DNA of 64,000 nt from Methylacidiphilales bacterium. GTDB taxonomy: Bacteria; Verrucomicrobiota; Verrucomicrobiia; Methylacidiphilales; UBA1321. A program made the position numbers and the translations under genes. The notes under the pieces are model-generated. The model saw nothing but the letters and a program-made list of their open reading frames with translations, ran no database searches and had not been told where the DNA came from. Where the stretch lies: assembly GCA_021272165.1 (NCBI GenBank), contig JAJSLK010000045.1, positions 1 to 64,000 on the forward strand. Reading direction: 5' to 3'. This document shows, piece after piece, positions 52,545 to 60,953 of the stretch. How positions within the stretch are numbered: position 1 is the first letter of the stretch; each line of letters starts with the position of its first letter.

Positions 52545-52847
52545 ATGAAACCGCCGTCTTCCGCGCAACCCTCCGTTCCCCGCGAAGAGCTGCAGGAATT
52601 CCTCGTCGCCTTCACCCACGAAATCCGCAATCGCCTCAACGGCATCGCGCTGGAAGCAGCTGATCTGGCCGAACAGGCTGGCCCCACGGCCGATGCCTCC
52701 CGTCTGCAAAAACAGATCCAGGACTGCTCCGCCTTCCTGAAAAGCGTTCGCGAAACGCTGGCGCCCGATGATCCCCAGGCGGAAAGAATTTCACTGACCG
52801 ACTTCGTCAAAAAACTGCGCGAGGAAAAACGCGGCAGCGGGAAATAA
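52545..52847 (+). CDS. Lone HisKA-like dimerisation domain protein
   Basis: A 100-residue protein, start ATG 52545 after AAGGAG. It contains FLVAFTHEIRNRLNGIALEA, a good match to the H-box of histidine kinases with the phospho-acceptor His25 followed by E-I-R-N. Two helices then end in a basic tail. There is no ATPase (HATPase_c) domain and no membrane segment, and the downstream gene is unrelated. It could be a phosphotransfer or docking partner for another kinase, or a remnant. The upstream frame is open to 52401, but that part lacks family character. Confidence 0.6.
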   Translation: MKPPSSAQPSVPREELQEFLVAFTHEIRNRLNGIALEAADLAEQAGPTADASRLQKQIQDCSAFLKSVRETLAPDDPQAERISLTDFVKKLREEKRGSGK

Positions 52848-52930
52848 AAGCCATTTTCCGCCCGATCTCCGTCATCCCGGGCTTGTCGGAAGATCAGTTC
52901 AGCCTATCGTGAACAGGAACTGTTCTGACG

Positions 52931-53770
52931 ATGAAACTCACCCTTGGCCATTCCCCCGATCCCGACGACGCCTTCATGTTTTACGCCCTGGCCCGGCACC
53001 TCCTGCCCACGCCCGGTTACGAATTCGAGCATATTCTACAGGACATCCAGACCCTCAACGAACGCGCCACCCGCGCCGAGCTCGACATCACCGCGATCTC
53101 CATCCACGCCTACGCCTATGCCCTGCGCGATTATGCCCTTCTCCGCAGCGGCGCCAGCATGGGCGACAACTACGGCCCCATGATCGTCGGCAAACGCACT
53201 TTCACAAAGGACGAGCTGCGCACGAAGAAAATCGCTGTGCCCGGCCTCATGACCAGCGCGTTTCTTGCCCTTCAGCTTTTCCTCGGTGTGCCCAAGGAAA
53301 AAGTCAATTACGTCGTCGTTCCCTTCGACCAGATTTTCGACGTCCTGGCCCGCGGCGAGGCCGAGGCCGGCCTGATCATCCATGAAGGCCAGTTGACTTT
53401 TGCCGGCGAGGGGCTCCTCCTCAGCGCCGATCTTGGTCAATGGTGGTTTGCTGAAACCGGCGGCCTGCCGCTGCCACTGGGGGGGAACGCCGTGAAGAAA
53501 TCGCTTGGCCGAAAAGTCATCGCGGAGCTTTCCGACATCTTGTACCAGAGCATCAAGTACGGTCTCGATCACCGCTCCGCCGGAGTCGAGCACGCCCTGC
53601 CGCTGGGCCGCGGCCTCGATCTCCAGCTCGCCGATAAATTCATCGGCATGTACGTGAACGAACTCACGCTCGATTACGGCGAGCGCGGTCGGAAAGGTGT
53701 CCGCGAATTCCTGGATCGTGCCCATCATGCGGGGCTTATTCCGGCTCCGGTCGAGTTGGAGTTTGTTTAG
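52931..53770 (+). CDS. mqnD: MqnD-like 1,4-dihydroxy-6-naphthoate synthase (futalosine pathway)
   Basis: A 279-residue protein of the MqnA/MqnD periplasmic-binding-like fold, probably acting in the cytoplasm in the futalosine route to menaquinone. TLGHSPDPDDAFMFYAL matches the family start (usually SPCPNDTF). DIQTLNERATRAELDITAIS, GPMIVGKR, VPGLMTSAFLALQLFLG and EAGLIIHEGQLTFAGEGLLL follow, with the catalytic-region His in IIHEGQ. ADLGQWWFAETGGLPLPLGG is also typical. No mqnA, B or C is beside it. MqnA versus MqnD is judged from length and the HEGQ segment. Confidence 0.82.
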   Translation: MKLTLGHSPDPDDAFMFYALARHLLPTPGYEFEHILQDIQTLNERATRAELDITAISIHAYAYALRDYALLRSGASMGDNYGPMIVGKRTFTKDELRTKKIAVPGLMTSAFLALQLFLGVPKEKVNYVVVPFDQIFDVLARGEAEAGLIIHEGQLTFAGEGLLLSADLGQWWFAETGGLPLPLGGNAVKKSLGRKVIAELSDILYQSIKYGLDHRSAGVEHALPLGRGLDLQLADKFIGMYVNELTLDYGERGRKGVREFLDRAHHAGLIPAPVELEFV

Positions 53771-53972
53771 GCTTTTGGCCTCCGCCTTTTCCCGGCAGAT
53801 AGCGCCGAGCTTTCCTCAACAGGAGCCGCGCCCAGGCATATTCCAATGCCAGAATCGCCAGCCCGGCCGGAATCACCAATATCGCCGGACCCGGCAGCAC
53901 GATCATAACGATGCCGATCAATAGCACCGTGCCGCCCACCACCGAAATAATTACGCGCCGGATGAACTTCAC
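53736..53972 (-). CDS. Small PGPGW-type membrane protein
   Basis: A 78-residue protein starting at GTG 53972 (VKFIRRVIISVVGGTVLLIG). The signature IVMIVLPGPAILVIPAGLAI then LALEYAWARLLL matches the PGPGW transmembrane family (pairs of Pro-Gly in two membrane helices). The tail is Lys/Pro-rich. Function unknown in the family. The frame extends upstream antisense to thiG but has no family character there. It overlaps the 3' end of mqnD by 35 bp. Confidence 0.8.
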   Translation of the reverse strand: MKFIRRVIISVVGGTVLLIGIVMIVLPGPAILVIPAGLAILALEYAWARLLLRKARRYLPGKGGGQKPKQTPTRPEPE

Positions 53973-54035
53973 CGTCTTACCATACCTTGGTTTTCTCCAT
54001 TTGGTAATTCGCTTAATTCTGTCTAGGATAGGAGC

Positions 54036-54812
54036 ATGACCGGTCTCACTATCGCGGGACGCACCTTCCGCTCCCGTCTTCTCGTCGGTACGGGAAAATT
54101 TTCTTCCAATCAGGCCATGGCCGAATGCCTCGAAGCCAGTGGCACCGAAATCGTTACCGTCGCCTTGCGTCGCGCCGATCTCACCGGTCAGGATGATCCC
54201 TACGCCGACATCCTGAATTTCATTGATCCAAAAAAATATCTCATCCTCGCCAACACCAGTGGCGCGATGAATGCGGCCGAGGCGATCCGGCTGGCCCGGC
54301 TGGCCGCCGCTGCCGGTTTGCCCAAATGGATCAAACTTGAGATCCATCCTGATCCCCGCTACCTCCTGCCCGATCCGATTGAAACTCTCTCCGCGGCCGA
54401 AACTCTTGTGAAAGAAGGTTTCACCGTCCTCCCCTACATCAATGCCGACCCGGTTTTGGCCAAGCGATTGCAGGAAGTCGGCACCGCCACGGTCATGCCG
54501 CTTGGCTCGCCCATTGGCTCCAATCGGGGCCTTGAAACCCGGGGTCAAATCGAAATCATTATCGAGCAGGCCACGGTCCCGGTGATCGTCGATGCCGGAC
54601 TCGGGGCTCCTTCGCATGCGGCTGCGGCTCTTGAGCTTGGAGCGGATGGTGTGCTTGTCAACACGGCTCTTGCCGCTGCTCGCGACCCCTCCCGGATGGC
54701 CCGCGCCTTCCGCGATGCCGTCGAGGCGGGCCGGGCGGCTTGGGAAGTCGGTTTGGGCGCCCCCAGCCGGACCGCAAATCCGACTAGCCCTCTCACGGGC
54801 TTTCTGTCATAA
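54036..54812 (+). CDS. thiG: Thiazole synthase
   Basis: A 258-residue TIM-barrel enzyme that builds the thiazole-phosphate part of thiamine from deoxyxylulose 5-phosphate, dehydroglycine and ThiS thiocarboxylate. Family features are [12 protein letters not shown] at the start, TVALRR, the Schiff-base Lys100 in [37 protein letters not shown] and [20 protein letters not shown]. No thiS, thiF or thiH is adjacent and no TPP riboswitch was found upstream. It is divergent from the PGPGW gene. Confidence 0.96.
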   Translation: MTGLTIAGRTFRSRLLVGTGKFSSNQAMAECLEASGTEIVTVALRRADLTGQDDPYADILNFIDPKKYLILANTSGAMNAAEAIRLARLAAAAGLPKWIKLEIHPDPRYLLPDPIETLSAAETLVKEGFTVLPYINADPVLAKRLQEVGTATVMPLGSPIGSNRGLETRGQIEIIIEQATVPVIVDAGLGAPSHAAAALELGADGVLVNTALAAARDPSRMARAFRDAVEAGRAAWEVGLGAPSRTANPTSPLTGFLS

Positions 54813-54846
54813 TATTTGTTGGCGATTACGCGATCTCTTAGGAAAC

Positions 54847-55122
54847 ATGAACCGCTTTTCCAAATTCCTTGGCCTTTTGGTTCTCGCGCTTTTTCTCATT
54901 GCGTCGGGTGTCGATGCAACGCTGGATCATCTCGCCCACTCCGCCACGCAGAGCTCCTGTACGTGGTACGATGGAAGGGGCGAAATTATTGCTGCCTACA
55001 ACGGTGATCTCGCCCTCTACAAGGCCGACGCCAAGCCCAATTCGGTACCCCACTTTTTCCATCGCACGGCGGGACATGTTTCTCTTTCTTCTTCCGGTTC
55101 GGCCGCCGATCGCTGGTTCTGA
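54847..55122 (+). CDS. Small exported protein of unknown function
   Basis: A 91-residue protein. ATG 54847 follows AGGA. The signal peptide is FSKFLGLLVLALFLIASGVD. The mature part is short, with a single Cys (SSCTWYDGRGEIIAAYNGDL) and Ser-rich end. No family recognised. It follows thiG by 34 bp. Confidence 0.5.
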   Translation: MNRFSKFLGLLVLALFLIASGVDATLDHLAHSATQSSCTWYDGRGEIIAAYNGDLALYKADAKPNSVPHFFHRTAGHVSLSSSGSAADRWF

Positions 55123-55226
55123 TTTTTTTGACGGCTTGGTTTTGGGGATATTCGCGGCGGGGATTAAAAATCTGCAACGTGCCTTCCACCATTGTCATCC
55201 CTCTCCCGGAGTGCTATGGATAAGTT

Positions 55227-55721
55227 GTGAACACGGATGTCGTGCGCGTGGAAGTCTTTGGAGTTTTTCCCACGGATCAGCACACGTTGGCTATTTTTAT
55301 CGGTAACGAAGAGAAAAGCTTCGTCATCCACGTTGAACCCAGTGTCGGCCGGGCCATCGCCATGTCCATGCGCGGCGAGCATAATGAACGGCCCCTGACC
55401 CACGAATTGATCGGCTTTATTTTCAACGCCTTCGACATCAAGGTCGAGCGGGTGATCATCAACGACCTGCGCAGCAACACCTATTTTGCCCGCATTATCC
55501 TCAAGGCCCAGAATGAGGTCCATTCCAAGGTCATTGAGATTGATGCCCGGCCCAGCGATTGTATTGTCCTCGCCACCCAGGCCAAGGCGCCCATTTTTGT
55601 CAGTCAGGACGTTTGGGAAGAGACTGACGACCGGACCGAAGAGCTGGAGAAAATCCGTCAGGCTCTTCGGGAAAAAAAGGGACACCCCCCGGGGCCGTTA
55701 TTCGGTGATGATATCGCCTGA
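55227..55721 (+). CDS. Bifunctional nuclease family protein (DUF151)
   Basis: A 164-residue protein, start GTG 55227. It matches the DUF151/bifunctional-nuclease fold: VEVFGVFPTDQHTLAIFIGN, FVIHVEPSVGRAIAMSMRGE (family I..G..EA.AI...), RPLTHELIGFIFNAFDIKVE, VIINDLRSNTYFARIILK, IDARPSDCIVLATQAKAPIFV. The R-P-S-D-C/A motif is diagnostic. The C-terminus carries a charged helix (EELEKIRQALREKKG) like the UVR-type tails of some members. Nuclease activity has been reported for plant relatives; the bacterial role is unclear. Confidence 0.88.
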   Translation: MNTDVVRVEVFGVFPTDQHTLAIFIGNEEKSFVIHVEPSVGRAIAMSMRGEHNERPLTHELIGFIFNAFDIKVERVIINDLRSNTYFARIILKAQNEVHSKVIEIDARPSDCIVLATQAKAPIFVSQDVWEETDDRTEELEKIRQALREKKGHPPGPLFGDDIA

Positions 55722-55740
55722 CGAACGGAAGGAGCGGTCT

Positions 55741-55768
55741 TTGAGCACTCCCCCATAAGTGTTAGAAT
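55741..55768 (+). promoter_or_regulatory. Promoter-like pair giving a leaderless transcript
   Basis: TTGAGC (55741-55746) - 16 bp - TAGAAT (55763-55768), six bases before the GTG start at 55775. The -10 matches consensus at five of six positions. If real, transcription would start at or next to the start codon. Confidence 0.4.
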
Positions 55769-55774
55769 ATAAGA

Positions 55775-56149
55775 GTGAAAGAGTTATCGATAATAGTTTT
55801 GATCGTCACAATGTCCGTTCAAGTATTCGGAGATGATTGGACGACGACCGACGGCAAAGTCTACAACGGCGTCCAAGTCGTCAAAGTTGAAGATGATGCC
55901 GTCACCATTCTCTATGCGAATGGCGGCGCACTGATTCCTTTCGCCAAGCTCCCTCCCAATCTCCAAAAGAAATTCAATTACGACCCCGTCAAGGCCAAGG
56001 CAGCCGCCGATGCCCGCGCCAAGGCTGACGCTGTGAACGCGCTCCGGCTCCAGAAGGAGATCGATCAGGCCCAGAAATTAAAACAGGACCAGATGATCCT
56101 GGATGCCAAGCAAAAGGCGGCTCTCGACGGCACAGCCACCAAGCCCTAG
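55775..56149 (+). CDS. Small exported protein, unknown function
   Basis: A 124-residue protein, start GTG 55775, signal peptide LSIIVLIVTMSVQVFGDD. A beta-hairpin unit follows (WTTTDGKVYNGVQVVKVEDD, VTILYANGGALIPFAKLPPN). The C-terminal helix is Ala/Lys-rich and likely coiled coil (AKADAVNALRLQKEIDQAQK). This layout, DGK-Y-x-V-x-V-KVE-D then a P-F-x-L-P segment, recurs in small secreted proteins that I associate with Verrucomicrobiota. Function unknown. Its TAG stop is part of the CTAG at the left edge of the MITE. Confidence 0.7.
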   Translation: MKELSIIVLIVTMSVQVFGDDWTTTDGKVYNGVQVVKVEDDAVTILYANGGALIPFAKLPPNLQKKFNYDPVKAKAAADARAKADAVNALRLQKEIDQAQKLKQDQMILDAKQKAALDGTATKP

Positions 56150-56279
56150 AACTCATTGCAAAAGCAACCCGAAGGGCCGGGATCCTTTTGGCCGGTGGCT
56201 GTGTCGCTCGCTCGGCTCCTTGCTGTCAGCCAAAATCTCCTCCGGCGCGGCCCGTGGCTACTTTTGAAATGAGTTCTAG
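56146..56279. mobile_element. Complete MITE with CTAG target-site duplication
   Basis: A 126-bp element (56150-56275) between two CTAG copies (56146-56149 and 56276-56279). Left end AACTCATTGCAAAAGCAACC; right end, inverted, AACTCATTTCAAAAGTAGCC. The imperfect complementarity continues inward for roughly 50 bases, so the element can fold into one long hairpin. There is no transposase gene. The ends match those at 136-159 and 39652-39682. A CTAG duplication is the YTAR type used by the IS5 group, and the window starts with an IS5-type transposase, a plausible mobiliser. The two CTAGs form the stop codons of both flanking convergent genes. Confidence 0.88.
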
Positions 56280-57646
56280 ACGAATTTCCCCGGGTTCAGG
56301 ATATGCCGGGGATCGAGGGCCTTTTTCACCAGGCCGTGCAGCCTGCGCAGCTCGGGTGAAGCTGCCTGCGGCCACCAGGGCAGCTTGGCTAGGCCGATGC
56401 CGTGTTCGCCCGTGATGGCGCCACCCCAGGCAATGATCTGCCGGAACAGCTCATCCAGCGCCCGGTCAGCCCGTTTCCTGACGCCTGCCTTGGTCAAATC
56501 GGCCATGATGTTCACGTGAATATTGCCATCGCCGGCGTGGCCAAACGAGGCGATCTCGACCCGGTATTTCTTTTGCAGTCGCTCCGTGAAACGGAACAGG
56601 TCGATCAGTCGGGTACGCGGCACGCAGATGTCCTCGTTGAGCTTGGTCAGTCCCGTGGCCTTCAGAGATGCCGAAAACTCGCGGCGCAATCCCCAGAGAC
56701 TCTCGCAGGCCGCCTCGGTTGTCGCCGTGGTGATTTCAAGTGCGCCGCCCGATTGAAGCAGCCCGGCCAATATCCGGACTTCCGAACGGACCGAAGCGGG
56801 CTGGCCGTCAATCTCCACCAACAAATGTGAATTTCCTTTCGGAATACGGCCGGGGCCAAGATGGCGGCGGGCGGCATCGAGTGTAAAACGATCGGCCAGT
56901 TCCAGCGCGGAGGGAAGGAAACCTTCACGGAAAAGATGCTGCACGCACGCCGCGGCCTGACTCGCTTGGGCAAAGGAGGCGGCCAGGGCGGCCCGGGCCG
57001 GCGGCGCCGGAATCAGCCGCAGCGTAATCTCAGTCACCAGCCCGAGCAGGCCTTCCGCGCCGACAAAAATACCAACCAGGTCGAAGCCGCTTTTGTTTTT
57101 CTGTGTTCGTCCGCCGACGCGCACCAGCGTTCCGTCGGCCAGCGCCACCTGCAGTCCCAAAACATAATTGCGCGTCACGCCATATTTCAGGCAGCGCGGA
57201 CCGCCCGCATTGGTTGCCACATTGCCGCCGAGAGAACATTCCTTGAGACTTGCCGGGTCGGGTGGATAGAGCAGCCCCAGCCGCCGCGCCTGCGCCTGAA
57301 ATTCTCCGGTAATCACCCCTGGTTCCACCACGCCCACACCGTCGACCGGATTGATTTCCAGGATCCGATTCATCCGCGCGAACGAAACCACGATGCCATG
57401 CTTCTTCGGCACGCAGCCGCCGACATAGCCGCGCCCCGCGCCGCGGGCTGTGACTGGAATCCGGCGGTTATTGGCGAAACGCAGGAGCGTCGAGACCTCA
57501 TGGGCATTTCGCGGAAAAACCACCGCCTGCGGCAGCGTGCTCGCGAACCAGGCATCCCCGGCATGGGCCTGCAAGGTGTCCGCATCGGTGGCCACCACGC
57601 TCTTGGGAAAAAGCGCGGCGAGGGGACGAAGCCAGGAAATGGCCAT
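56276..57646 (-). CDS. FAD-linked oxidase, GlcD / D-lactate dehydrogenase type
   Basis: A 456-residue flavoprotein. The FAD-binding PCMH domain is seen in VVFPRNAHEVSTLLRFANNR, PVTARGAGRGYVGG, VVEPGVITGEFQAQ and LKECSLGGNVATNAGGPRCL. The C-terminal cap carries FGHAGDGNIHVNIM and GAITGEHGIGLAKL, the motifs of glycolate oxidase subunit GlcD and D-lactate dehydrogenases, ending LDPRHILNPGKFV. It oxidises a 2-hydroxy acid to the 2-keto acid. No glcE or glcF is adjacent. Its TAG stop comes from the MITE's right CTAG, so the protein is unchanged by the insertion. Confidence 0.9.
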   Translation of the reverse strand: MAISWLRPLAALFPKSVVATDADTLQAHAGDAWFASTLPQAVVFPRNAHEVSTLLRFANNRRIPVTARGAGRGYVGGCVPKKHGIVVSFARMNRILEINPVDGVGVVEPGVITGEFQAQARRLGLLYPPDPASLKECSLGGNVATNAGGPRCLKYGVTRNYVLGLQVALADGTLVRVGGRTQKNKSGFDLVGIFVGAEGLLGLVTEITLRLIPAPPARAALAASFAQASQAAACVQHLFREGFLPSALELADRFTLDAARRHLGPGRIPKGNSHLLVEIDGQPASVRSEVRILAGLLQSGGALEITTATTEAACESLWGLRREFSASLKATGLTKLNEDICVPRTRLIDLFRFTERLQKKYRVEIASFGHAGDGNIHVNIMADLTKAGVRKRADRALDELFRQIIAWGGAITGEHGIGLAKLPWWPQAASPELRRLHGLVKKALDPRHILNPGKFV

Positions 57647-57696
57647 GACAAAATTTTACGCTGACTTGGACGGAGACGACACGACTTTTATTGGTC

Positions 57697-58416
57697 TTAA
57701 TCCCGCTGTTGCACCCGCCGCCATGTCCGCCACGTGTCGCAAAAAATCTGCCATACCACCGGCAGCCCGATCCCGCCAAACTTGAATGAGTGCTGCACGA
57801 CGACCGGCGCCTCGACCATCACCGCCCCGAGCTGCACCAGTCGCACCAGCAGTTCGAGGTCAAGCGTGAAGCCGCGTCCCTCCGTTTTTTCGAGCGCCCG
57901 CAGCAGCAGGTCGCGCCGCACCAGTTTCAACCCGGTCTGGGTGTCGCGCACTGGCAGGCCGAACAGGAGCTTGACCAGGCAGAAATAGCCGAGGCTGTAG
58001 ATGCGTCGAGTCAGCGGATAATCGACCGTGCTGTCGGGATGCATCTTGCTTCCGATCACCGCGTCAGCCTTTTTCACCCGCTGGATCGCGACGAAAAAGA
58101 GGATTTGCTCCGGCGGCAGGTCAAGATCGGCATCGATGAACACGACAAATTCCCCCTGCGCCGCCAGGGCCCCGCGGCGCAGCGCTTCGCCTTTGCCGGA
58201 GCGGGGAAGCTGCAGTGGAATAATCTCGTCCGGAAATTTTTCGGCCAGCCGGGCGATCTCCTCGCCCGAGTTGTCTGAGCTGCCGTCATTGACCAGGATC
58301 ATCTCAAATGGCCCGAGCATCCGCAAAACGCTCAGGGTCTGTTCGACATTCGAGGTAATGTGCGCTCCTTCATTGTAGAGAGGCATCACGACCGAGATTT
58401 GCGGTGCGGTGCTCAC
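57697..58416 (-). CDS. Family 2 glycosyltransferase
   Basis: A 239-residue GT2 enzyme. ISVVMPLYNEGAHI starts the GT-A fold, VNDGSSDNSGE binds the nucleotide, FVVFIDADLDLPPEQ carries the metal-binding DxD-like motif, and TRRIYSLGYFCLVKLLFGLP and DTQTGLKLVRRDLL are typical of dolichol-phosphate-mannose-synthase-like enzymes. It probably transfers a sugar to a polyprenyl phosphate at the inner membrane. GTG 58416 overlaps the stop of the upstream flippase-like gene (GTGA), implying coupled translation; the frame extends further but only mirrors that gene. Confidence 0.88.
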   Translation of the reverse strand: MSTAPQISVVMPLYNEGAHITSNVEQTLSVLRMLGPFEMILVNDGSSDNSGEEIARLAEKFPDEIIPLQLPRSGKGEALRRGALAAQGEFVVFIDADLDLPPEQILFFVAIQRVKKADAVIGSKMHPDSTVDYPLTRRIYSLGYFCLVKLLFGLPVRDTQTGLKLVRRDLLLRALEKTEGRGFTLDLELLVRLVQLGAVMVEAPVVVQHSFKFGGIGLPVVWQIFCDTWRTWRRVQQRD

Positions 58417-59723
58417 GGCTGCTTGCGTCCCCAGCGTATAATACCCACCAGCATCACGATCATCAGCGCCGTCAGCCCGCCGCCGAACATATAAGCCGTT
58501 ATCAGGGCCGGCTGCCGCCCCGCCAGATAGAGCACCAGGGTGTAACCGATCGCGCATCCGCCCAGCACGAAACATTCAGTATAGCGCCGCGAAGCCAGCG
58601 CGAACATCCCCATTCCCTGGAGCAGCCCGAGAGGAAGCATCGCCGCCGCAAACCCGGGAACCACGGCGGCGGTCGATTCATCATGGTCACCGCTGAACAA
58701 CCGGCTCAGTGAGTCATCGAACATCGTCAGCAGAATGATTCCCGCGAACAAAATCCCGAGATAAATCCAGAAAAACGTCAGCGACGCGGCCGTCGTTTTG
58801 GTCAGGCGCGCGCGCTGAACGAACAGGATCCAGAGCAGCGGTTGGGTTCCCCAGAGCAGGGAGCGTCCCAACAGCCCGGCCGCGTGATAGCCATCGAATG
58901 CACCCCAGTTCACAAAACCAAGATTCTGGTCGTTCACGATGCCGAACCAGCTTTGCGCCACCAGCCGATCCGCGCTGGAAAAAAGAAAAAGGCCCAGCAC
59001 CACGCTGAACGTTGCGCCGAGATAGAGCAGAAAATCCCGGTCGCGCAGCCCGTCCCAAACCTGGCGCAGAGGCATGGAAGGTTCCTCCGGCCGCACCAGC
59101 AGCGGATAGAGCAGGACGATCCCGGAGAGTAACGTCGCGACCAGTCCCAATTCGGCCCACGGTTCAATCCCGGCGAAGGCTGCGGCGATAAGGACCCGTA
59201 TGATGCCCGCGGTAATCAAAAGCCAGCCCCAGATTCGCCATGACTTGCTCCGACACACGATTAAACCAACGAAACCGCCCAGCGAAACAAAAAGAATCAG
59301 CCAGAGCAAAAAGATAAGGGCAAGGCGCGGCAGATGAAGCAATGGATTAAGAATGGCGACGGTGATCACGATCGAAGCAACGCCCCAGATCCATGCGGCC
59401 GCTTCCATCGCCGGCAGTGTGACCGCGCGCAACATCTCGACCCGTTCGCGCCGCTCGGCCGGATGGTCCTGCGCCAGGTAACAGGCGAACGCCTGACTCA
59501 ACGCCACCACCGGCACGCTTAGAAGTCCCGCGATGCCCAGTGCCGTGTTCAGCGTTCCGAATTCTCCCGGCGCAAGGTGATGCCGGAAAATGATCTGGGC
59601 CGAAAAGTTGAGCAGGGCCACCACGGCCCACACTGCCACGGAAATACCGCCCGGTTCAGGTTGAAAAAAAAGCAGGCCGCGCAAGCGGCTGAGAAATCCG
59701 GCGCCCTTCGCCTCAGGATTCAT
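58413..59723 (-). CDS. Polysaccharide flippase-like membrane protein (Wzx/MATE type)
   Basis: A 436-residue integral membrane protein with about twelve hydrophobic helices (ISVAVWAVVALLNFSAQIIF, LALIFLLWLILFVSLGGFVG, DFLLYLGATFSVVLGLFLFS). The pattern and the segment SSADRLVAQSWFG fit MOP-superfamily polysaccharide exporters. Expected role: flipping a lipid-linked sugar across the inner membrane. ATG 59723 (MNPEAKGAGFLS) overlaps the upstream peptidase by 11 bp, and the downstream GT2 gene overlaps its stop, so all three are linked. The substrate is unknown. Confidence 0.75.
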   Translation of the reverse strand: MNPEAKGAGFLSRLRGLLFFQPEPGGISVAVWAVVALLNFSAQIIFRHHLAPGEFGTLNTALGIAGLLSVPVVALSQAFACYLAQDHPAERRERVEMLRAVTLPAMEAAAWIWGVASIVITVAILNPLLHLPRLALIFLLWLILFVSLGGFVGLIVCRSKSWRIWGWLLITAGIIRVLIAAAFAGIEPWAELGLVATLLSGIVLLYPLLVRPEEPSMPLRQVWDGLRDRDFLLYLGATFSVVLGLFLFSSADRLVAQSWFGIVNDQNLGFVNWGAFDGYHAAGLLGRSLLWGTQPLLWILFVQRARLTKTTAASLTFFWIYLGILFAGIILLTMFDDSLSRLFSGDHDESTAAVVPGFAAAMLPLGLLQGMGMFALASRRYTECFVLGGCAIGYTLVLYLAGRQPALITAYMFGGGLTALMIVMLVGIIRWGRKQP

Positions 59724-60867
59724 GTGGCCTTTCTTCACAGATGCTGATCCAGCGCCGGAAAAGCTCCGTGCCCTCCTCCAGATCACTCAGCAAAATAAAC
59801 TCATCCTTTGTGTGCGCCTGCGCGATCGATCCGGGCCCAATGCACACCGCCGGGCAATAAGGCGCGCTTAAAATCGCCGCGTCGGAGAACCACGGCGCAC
59901 CCACGAAACCCTTCGCCTGTGTGCCCAATCTCCGCACCCACGGCAGCGATTCATCCGTGCTCAGTGGCAGTGATGGACGCTGCCAGTGCACCGCGACATC
60001 AGGCACGACAGTACGCAGCTCCGCTTCGACCCAGCGGCGAAAAGCATCAACATCGATACCCGGAATGATCCGGCTGTCGACCTCGATCCGGCAGCGGTCG
60101 GGCACGATGTTCGTTTTGCTTCCGCCCCTGATGGTGCCGACATTCAGCGTGGCCGGTCCCAGCCGCGGATGGGTTTCGCCCGCTAGACCAGGAATGATTT
60201 TTTCCTCGACGGCTGCGATGATCCGCCGCATCGCGTAAATGGCGTTACGACCCTCCTCCGGGGTCGAGCTGTGACAGGCCAGTCCGGTCGTTTCCACTTC
60301 GAACCAAAACGTTCCCTTATGCGCCGTCACCACGCCAAGTTTTGTCGGTTCCAACACCAGCGTCAGATCGCTTGAAAATTTCTTGGCCGCCATGGCCAGT
60401 GCGCCACCGTTGCCCGCCTCCTCGCCCATCAGACCCAGGAACGTCCATTTCACCTGTGACCTCGCGCGGGCGGGACTTTGCGCCCACTCCCGCAACGCCC
60501 ACAGCGCCGCCGCCATCGGCCCCTTCGTGTCGGTCGAACCGCGTCCGAAAAGTTTGCCGTCACGGATCGCCGGGTCGAACGGCCCGATCGTCATTCCCGC
60601 CACGCTGACCGTATCGAGGTGTGGCGCAAAGGCGAAGTGCGGCGCGGACTTCGCCTTTTCCGGTGAAAAAGTCGCCATCACGTTTGGCCGCCCCGGTTCA
60701 ACCGGCTCCAACGCTATCTCTGCTCCCAGCGCACGAAGAAAATCGGCCACATATTCGGCGATGGCCTGTTCGCCGACATGGTCCGTCCCCGGCTGCCCCT
60801 GCGGATTCACGCTTGGAATCGCCACCAGGTCCTGCAGCAGCTCGACAACATTTTTTGGCGTGGCCAT
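59713..60867 (-). CDS. M20-family metallopeptidase (ArgE/DapE type)
   Basis: A 384-residue zinc hydrolase. Metal-binding motifs are PHLDTV (His-Asp), GRGSTDTKGPMAAALWALRE (bridging Asp), GLMGEEAGNGGA (Glu-Glu pair), LEPTKLG and the C-terminal AQAHTKDEFI His. The lid/dimerisation domain lies between (about 190-300). ArgE and DapE remove acetyl or succinyl groups in arginine and lysine synthesis; CPG2-like members are exopeptidases. No arginine or lysine genes are adjacent, so the substrate is open. It is first in an overlapping trio with the flippase-like and GT2 genes. Confidence 0.88.
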   Translation of the reverse strand: MATPKNVVELLQDLVAIPSVNPQGQPGTDHVGEQAIAEYVADFLRALGAEIALEPVEPGRPNVMATFSPEKAKSAPHFAFAPHLDTVSVAGMTIGPFDPAIRDGKLFGRGSTDTKGPMAAALWALREWAQSPARARSQVKWTFLGLMGEEAGNGGALAMAAKKFSSDLTLVLEPTKLGVVTAHKGTFWFEVETTGLACHSSTPEEGRNAIYAMRRIIAAVEEKIIPGLAGETHPRLGPATLNVGTIRGGSKTNIVPDRCRIEVDSRIIPGIDVDAFRRWVEAELRTVVPDVAVHWQRPSLPLSTDESLPWVRRLGTQAKGFVGAPWFSDAAILSAPYCPAVCIGPGSIAQAHTKDEFILLSDLEEGTELFRRWISICEERPHES

Positions 60868-60953
60868 GTTCCAGCCTAGTCAGGGCCTGGAAAGAAGGGC
60901 AAGGCCGCATCTTTTCGATGGCTTTAAACCCGGCAAAGAGGTGATAGTCGAGG

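Noticed and set aside
53976-54617. N-terminal extension of the PGPGW protein antisense to thiG
   Set aside because: The extension mirrors thiG and lacks motifs. The 78-residue product from GTG 53972 has the family length.
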